A DNA stretch of 38,790 nt from Nemertoderma westbladi (taxonomy: Eukaryota > Xenacoelomorpha > Nemertodermatida > Nemertodermatidae), in the NCBI GenBank assembly GCA_032718475.1, contig JAUCBJ010005291.1, forward strand, positions 1-38,790, in the 5' to 3' direction. The translations under genes and the position numbers were made by a program. Below the pieces are notes generated by a model that ran no database searches, was not told the DNA's origin, and saw nothing but the letters and a program-made list of their open reading frames with translations. Below are positions 33,296-38,790 of the stretch, piece after piece (positions within the stretch are counted from its first letter, which is position 1; each line of letters begins with the position of its first letter).

Positions 33296-34353
33296 ACGGT
33301 AATGGTGAAAAATATCGAGACTTGAAAAATATCGCGAGTAAAAATATCGAAAGTAAAAATATCGAGAGTAAAAATAACGCGAGATGAAAAATATCGAAAA
33401 TAACGAGTGTTGAAAAATATCGAGAGTAAACATATCGAGTGTTGAAAAATATCGAGTGTTGAAAAATATCGTGTGTTGAAAAATATCGAGAGTAAAAATA
33501 TTGCATTTTGCTTGAGTATTTTATTTAGAATTATGGAACAATATTGCAGTGCATGGGTTACAACAGTGCAAGTGAATGGCATTATGTAATACACCTTGGG
33601 TACCCATTCACCAGATTTATTATACTAGCTAGTTTTTGCTATTTTTAAATAAATATTAGAGAAGAAGTGCTAGCTATCAATTTTGATAAATATTTTTGTT
33701 CTAGAACACATTTTTTTAGTTCTAGATCACATTTACAATTTTTTGAAATAGCTAGTATTTTCTACTTCTTTTTATAAATGTTATAGAAACACGTGTAAGC
33801 TACTAATGTTGATAAATATTTTTTGTTCTAGAACATTTTTAGGAAAAAAAATTATCATACAACCCCTTATTTAAAAAAATTGTTACTATCGATATTTTTA
33901 CTCTCGATATTTTTCAACACTCAATATTTTTCAACAGTCGATATTTTTACTCTCGATATTTTTCAACACTCGATATTTTTACTCTCGATATTTTTCAACA
34001 CTCAATATTTTTACTCTCGATATTTTTACTCTCGATATTTTTCAACACTCGATATTTTTCAACACTCGATATTTTTACTCTCGATATTTTTCAACACTCA
34101 ATATTTTTACTCTCGATATTTTTCAACACGCGATATTTTTACTCTCGATATTTTTCAACACTCGATAATTTTACTCTCGATATTTTTCAACACTCGATAT
34201 TTTTACTCTCGATATTTTTCAAAACTCGATATTTTTACTCTCGATATTTTTACTCTCGATATTTTTTGAACTCTCGATATTCATTCGATATTTTTACTCG
34301 CGTTATTTTTACTCTCGATATTTTTCATGTCTCGATATTTTTCAATATAACCG
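33296..34353. mobile_element. Element G: foldback element with 15/17-bp minisatellite arms
   Basis: The left arm (about 33296-33502) is an array of gaaaaatatcgag/agtaaaaatatcgag units. The right arm (about 33885-34353) is the inverse: cgatatttttactct (15 bp) and cgatatttttcaacact (17 bp). A ~380-bp AT-rich centre separates them. The outermost bases, acggt and accg, are also inverted. TGCCG flanks both ends (33291-33295 and 34354-34358), a likely 5-bp target duplication; the related sequence at 6110-6114 (minus) shows an uninterrupted tgccgg. Frames through the arrays give YFxLDIF-like repeats with no gene character. The architecture equals that of FB or sea-urchin TU-type foldback elements. 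Confidence 0.8.
33885..34345 (+). repeat. 15/17-bp minisatellite, right arm of element G
   Basis: About 28 units, mixing the 15-bp type (tcgatatttttactc) and the 17-bp type (tcgatatttttcaacac), often alternating. Single-base variants (caatat, cgataa, cgttat) are scattered. The left arm has about 12 inverted units. Confidence 0.9.
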
Positions 34354-34690
34354 TGCCGGCGTACGACAAAATTGCGCCGCCACAACTCCCTATCGCCCAC
34401 GTGACATTTGCTAGATTATCCGCATCTTTAAGGCCAGTGTCCTTTACGATGCGTCTCAAGAAAGTCATGGGCTGTCCAACATGCTTATTCACTCCATATT
34501 TGTACTCCTCTATGGGAGTCCATGCTGGGCTCTAACTGCTGAGGACACCAAATCTCTTGATGGCACATTCACAAGAATGCTACGCCGGGTTCATTGTGTC
34601 AAGTACAATGCACACATCTCCAACCAGACACTATATAACATTGGAGGTGTCTCATTGGTTGCCCCAAGCCAGGTTCCGTTTTATTCTATG
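34354..34690 (+). pseudogene. Non-LTR RT C-terminal tail, fragment
   Basis: Plus-strand frames give IIRIFKASV, then VLLYGSPCWALTAEDTKSLD, then GTFTRMLRRV and ISNQTLYNIGG. This is the highly conserved tail after the RT domain of animal endonuclease-RT elements (VLLYGSE-WTLT, LDG-YTRMLR, TN-ELYG). It is frameshifted, appears to carry a ~50-base duplication or insertion before VLLYG, and ends where a minus-strand RT piece begins (about 34690). Its first 84 bases match 6031-6114 (minus). Confidence 0.75.
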
Positions 34691-35360
34691 AGACTTCCAA
34701 ATCCTGGACAGACTATTCAATACTGCCCATGTCTTCCCCTTACGTATCCGAATGTCTTCACCTGACTTCCGAACCGTTGATCCCAAGTAGCAGAAGTCAT
34801 CCACTTGCTCAAGCAAGTCGTCCTTAAGCTTATGCCCTTACGATCAAACATTTCTCTACGGCTGTTAAGATTCACTGTCATAATTTTGGTTTTCTTGGAG
34901 TTTACAAAAAGACAAACACTAGAAGCAACCTGCTCCAATGAGCAGAGGAACCTCTGGGCTCCCTCTAGTGATTCTGACAGTACCTGTAAGTCTAGATCAG
35001 TAAGGTATTTTGTTGGATTTCATCTACTTCTTGTGCCAGTAGGGGCGGGGTTTTACCATCATAAATTAACAAAATCCGGCTGTGCCACCAGTAAGAAAAT
35101 TTGCCGAACTATCATCATACCAAATTTTTTTAAAAAATTAGGGGGGCGTGGTGGCTCTGACCCCTAAAAATGATTGTTGTATTAAGGGAGATGCTGTACT
35201 GATCTGGTTGCTGCAATAATTTCATCACGAATCCCATATAATGAAAGTATACTGAACATACGTGAGGTAGAATAATCTCTCAACAGAATCAGTGATACAA
35301 TTTAATAGACTTCTATTGTATAGCTTTGCAGCAATCGAGATTAACGAGATTCCTCTGAAT
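34690..35360 (-). pseudogene. Non-LTR reverse transcriptase remnant, second copy
   Basis: Minus strand. Near 35360-35200 it matches, at DNA level, the start of the RT remnant at 12.8-13.1 kb (gctttgcagcaatcgagat, aatgaaagtat, ctgaacatacgtgag). Near 35000 it reads TDLDLQVLSESLEGAQ, and 34938-34717 reads ASSVCLFVNSKKTKIMTVN followed by a decayed YLGS block and VRGRHGQY. Large parts are deleted and the FADD active site is missing. It is dead. Confidence 0.75.
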
Positions 35361-35502
35361 TAAAACATTATATTCCACAAGGTGTGGCTTTGAACGGAAC
35401 ACAAACTATATTACATACATATATTCAGTTCTGGATGATGCCGCTATGTGGTGTAATTAAACTATGTTCTTATATTTTCCTTTTATTTTACTTATTTATC
35501 AA
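35361..35502. other. Spacer between RT remnant and repeat H
   Basis: AT-rich; nothing recognised. Confidence 0.4.
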
Positions 35503-36902
35503 ACACTAAAAAAACATTTTCACTAAATTTAATCATTTTCACTAAGTTTAATCAGTTTCTCACGAAAATTAATCAATTATCACTAAAATTAATCACTTAC
35601 ACTAAAATTATTCACTTATAACTAAAATTAATTCATTTTCCACCAAATTAAATCAATTCGTTACAGAGGTAGGCTTTTATAACCAAAACAATAAACAATG
35701 TTGTTACCAATTGGGGAAAGGAGCAGGTTACAGAGGTAAGCTTTTATAACCAAAACAATAAACAATGTTGTTACCAATTCGGGGAAAGGAGCATGTTACA
35801 GAAGTAAGCTTTTATAACCAAAACAATACACAATGTTGTTACCAAATGGGGGAAAGGAGCAGGTTACAGAGGTAGGCTTTTATAACCAAAACAATAAACA
35901 GTGTTGTTACCAATTGGGGGAAAGGAGCAGGTTACAGAAGTAAGCATTTATAACCAAAACAATAAACAATGTTGTTACCAATTAGGGGAAAGGAGCAGGT
36001 TACGAAGTAAGCTTTTATAACCCAAACAATAAACAATGTTGTTACCAATTGGGGGAAAGGAGCGGGTTACCGAGGTAGGCTTTTATAACCAAAACAATAA
36101 ACAGTGTTGTTACCAATTGGGGGAAAGTAGCAGGTTACAGAAGTAAGCTTTTATAACCAAATCAATATACAATGTTGTTACCAATTGGGGGAAAGGAGCA
36201 GGTTACAGAAGTAGGCTTTTATAACCAAAACAATAAACAATGTTGTTATCATTGGGGGAAAGGAGCAGGTTACAGAACTAAGCTTTTATAACCAAAACAA
36301 TAAATAATGTTGTTACCAATTGGGGGAAAGGAGAAGGTTACAGAGGTAGGCTTTTATAACCAAAACAATAAATAATATCGTTACCAATTGGGGGAGAGGA
36401 GAAGGTTACAGAGGTAGGATTTTATAACCAAAACAATAAACAGCGTTGTTAGCAATTGTGGGAAAGGAGCAGGTTACTGAAGTGAGCTTTTATAACCAAA
36501 ACAATAAACAATATTGTTACCAATTAGGGGAAAGGAGCAGGTTACGGTAGGCTTTTATAACCTAAACAATAAACAATGTTGTTACCAATTGGGGGAAAGG
36601 AGCAGGTTACAGAAGTAAGCTTTTATAACCAAAACAATAAACAATGTTTTTACCAATTAGGGAAAAGGAGCAGGTTACAGATGAAGACTTTTATAACCAA
36701 CAAAATACAGTATGTACCGGTACTTCGAATCCCATTGCCAATAAAAAATAGTTATGAATGATTAATTAATTTTAGTGGAGAATGATTAATTTTAATGGAG
36801 AATGATTAATTTTAATGAAGAATGATTAAATATAGCGAAAAAAAACTCAATAAAAATAGTGGAAGTAGGCCTATGATTAATTTTAGTGATAAAAAAATTA
36901 AT
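35503..36902. repeat. Repeat H: 67-bp minisatellite between inverted 16-bp arrays
   Basis: The centre (about 35661-36710) holds roughly 16 units of ~67 bp: aggttacagaggtaggc, ttttataaccaaaacaataa, acaatgttgttaccaattgg, gggaaaggagc. The left flank (35503-35660) is an array of ~16-bp units (tcactaaaattaatca); the right flank (36756-36890) is the inverse (tgattaattttagtg). Together they form a palindromic frame, like a foldback element whose centre has been filled by a satellite. Exact ends and a target duplication are not visible. Short frames inside are not genes. Confidence 0.8.
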
Positions 36903-38790
36903 TGTGTTCTAAACGAGCAAATTGCTATTTCCATGTCACATACGCAACGGTAGGGCTCGCTACACGCTGTATAAAGTTTAGATGAACCGTTTACGTAGCC
37001 AGTAAAATTTGTAGAACTGGTCACTCCCTCTAGCGCCCGACAGAGGAACTATAGAAATCTTTTTATATTGAATTTTCAAACTTTTTAAACATTACTCGTG
37101 TACCAAGTTTGGTTCATTTTCATAAAAGATTGACCTTCTTACCGGATCGCTCCACATGAATATGAGTTTTTGTTTGTTGGAAAATAATGCTGCGGTATGA
37201 TGTTTCGCAAAATCCAAGAGCTCTTAATGGTTCATTCGAGGAATACAAACGTTGATTACAGTAAATGCGTGAACGTAGTGTCCGATTTTTAAGGAGAGAT
37301 GAGTACCGGTATTATAATGACCCCAGGGTTGCTTTTTGCGTGCCCAGCGCCCCTTAGGTTGACCTTAATGAAGGTGTAACGTAACGAGGATACCTGGTAT
37401 CGGGTTGGGCGGAATCCCGTCTCCGTCGAGACGACGTTAGATACCGCGTTGAAAAACAAAACCAATTAAATTAAAAATCGTGATAAACTCTTTGCTACAT
37501 CACCCCGCCGGGCAGTGAATAGGTGATAATGTTATTGAACTTGATATCTTTGTTCAGTATTTCTTTCTATCAATTTATTTAATGAAGACATTCTGCTCAA
37601 ATTATTAATAGATGCGTATTTATGTAATAGAAACTCTTGAACAGACACGTAACGTGGTTTGATACACTGCATAGTATATAATGTGGTTTATACTTTAAAG
37701 TTAAATCTTGTCACCCCCCCCCCTCCCCCCCCCCCCCCCCCCCCCCCCCCCTCAAGGATACCGGTTCGCCCCCGCCCTCAACTAAACGCGCACATTTTAC
37801 CAACTCCACCCAACATACAATTCTGCCAATTGTGCCACAATATTCCCCTTCCCGTTTGTGCCACCCTGCGCCGCCGTACTACTGTGCCTCCCGCTAACTG
37901 GCCGGACTTTTCTCCAACCAGTTTATCATAAACTATTTACCAGTTATTTAGTATAGCCACGTGATAAATATCAGTGTAGGCCCTATAGGTGTTATAATCA
38001 GTTGAGTCGCTTTTGGTATTACAGTCGTAATTAGCGTTCATGTGTGACTTAATCGCCTTCCGGATTCCCGCTGTATAAAACGCAGGTGCAGCTCGTTGTG
38101 TCGTAGATTAACTACACCGAGTTCGTGAACGTTCTACATCCACAGTAGTATAACCAGCAAACATAAAAATATATATCGCGCATGTAATGTCATGAGAAAT
38201 TGTCAACATAAAACAACGAACCCGAAAGCGTGGTAGTTCCTAGGGTTAGTTAGGTTGCAATAATATCGTAATAGGGGTATTTTTAAACAAAAAATACATT
38301 AAACGAAATTCACGTATATACAGTAGTATTATATGTAGACCTACATATAAAGTATCAGGTACGTATCCTTTAAAGACCATATAACACAAAAAGCAAATCC
38401 TGTTATTACTTCAGTATACCCCTATACTAATATATAATGCATATGGTGCAAAGCATGTAGGACCAGGAACCAAGCTGTAACGTGGCTGAATGTCCATCCT
38501 GATATATTTTATATATTTGTTCCTAAGTTGTAAGGACAAGTAAATGACTGCATTAGAGCAGCACATCAACATGCTCCATTGTTTCACGGAAAAGTTCCAT
38601 CTTTAAAGAACTGCGCATCTCGGCTTACTGCAGATCCCGGACAGCTTGTTAATGGTAGACCAAACTTTCCTGATGTGGAGGTCTTCTGACCAACTTGGTA
38701 TCCGCGGCCCCAGATACAATGATAATGCACACCGATCATGCATATGTACAGTGTGTTTGGTGCCATGCCATGTCAGCTGCAAAGGCAATT
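36903..38790. other. Intergenic DNA to the window end
   Basis: No gene is recognised. A poly-C run with two T interruptions lies at about 37712-37752; the proline-rich frame across it is an artefact of that run. CpG-rich DNA lies near 37380-37450. The short minus-strand frames at 38584-38788 overlap each other in two registers and match nothing I know. Confidence 0.4.
38074..38080 (+). promoter_or_regulatory. Possible TATA box (TATAAAA)
   Basis: TATAAAA sits in a locally GC-rich stretch, followed about 25 bases later by cgttgtgtcg. This fits a core promoter for a plus-strand gene beyond the window or for an unrecognised element. There is no supporting coding sequence within the window. Confidence 0.3.

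Noticed and set aside
33232-34269. Frames with YFxLDIF-like repeated peptides
   Set aside because: Translation of the 15/17-bp minisatellite arms of element G; same peptides in several frames and on both strands.
35661-36710. CRISPR array
   Set aside because: The 67-bp units are contiguous with no variable spacers, and the context is a eukaryotic repeat without cas genes.
37659-37931. Proline-rich 90-codon frame
   Set aside because: Driven by the poly-C tract; downstream residues match nothing, and the frame is not supported by codon character.
38584-38788. Two overlapping minus-strand frames of about 60 codons
   Set aside because: They overlap in different registers, hit no family I recognise, and one is cut by the window edge.

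Overview
The window looks like nuclear DNA from an animal, probably a marine invertebrate; I cannot name the phylum. It is AT-rich, has long non-coding stretches, and carries only two intact host-type genes in 38.8 kb. Everything else that can be recognised is mobile DNA: hAT-like elements, foldback elements, decayed non-LTR retrotransposons, a Ty3/gypsy fragment, tRNA-derived SINE-like units and a hammerhead-ribozyme element. There are no operons or bacterial signals.

Layout. 1-3 kb: intergenic, with a ~270-bp direct duplication and a 978-bp terminal-inverted-repeat (TIR) element. 3.0-5.5 kb: an uninterrupted half-size ABCB transporter gene (+). 5.9-7.1 kb: a hAT-like element with an 8-bp target duplication. 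9.7-10.9 kb: an intact Ty3/gypsy integrase frame (-) with no RT or LTR. 12.2-14.8 kb: broken non-LTR reverse transcriptase and endonuclease pieces (-) and a SINE-like unit. 16.0-25.15 kb: a nested stack of transposons. 26.6-28.7 kb: an uninterrupted DHX15/Prp43 helicase gene (+). 29.8-36.9 kb: a tRNA-like unit, a TIR element with a 70-bp array, a 372-bp palindromic element with a hammerhead ribozyme, a foldback element with minisatellite arms, two opposed RT fragments, and a 67-bp minisatellite between inverted 16-bp arrays. 36.9-38.8 kb: nothing recognised beyond a possible TATA box and a poly-C run.

The order of events in the stack can be read from target-site duplications (TSDs). A foldback element (18943-25147, 9-bp TSD) received a CpG-rich element (19252-20073, 8-bp TSD) and two members of a hAT-like family called hAT-A here (20266-23384 and 24312-25087, each with a perfect 8-bp TSD). 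The first of these then received a different hAT-like element, hAT-B (20512-22857, perfect 8-bp TSD). A third hAT-A copy (16013-18453) lies just outside and holds its own insertion (16487-18060, 5-bp TSD). Sister copies in the same window show the uninterrupted sites, which fixes most of the junctions.

The least expected signals are the complete type I hammerhead core on the minus strand at 32284-32326 inside a palindromic element, and the repeated design of elements whose inverted arms or interiors are built from minisatellite arrays. The two genes have no visible functional link. Names such as hAT-A, F, G, H, D, E, K and L are labels used only in this answer.
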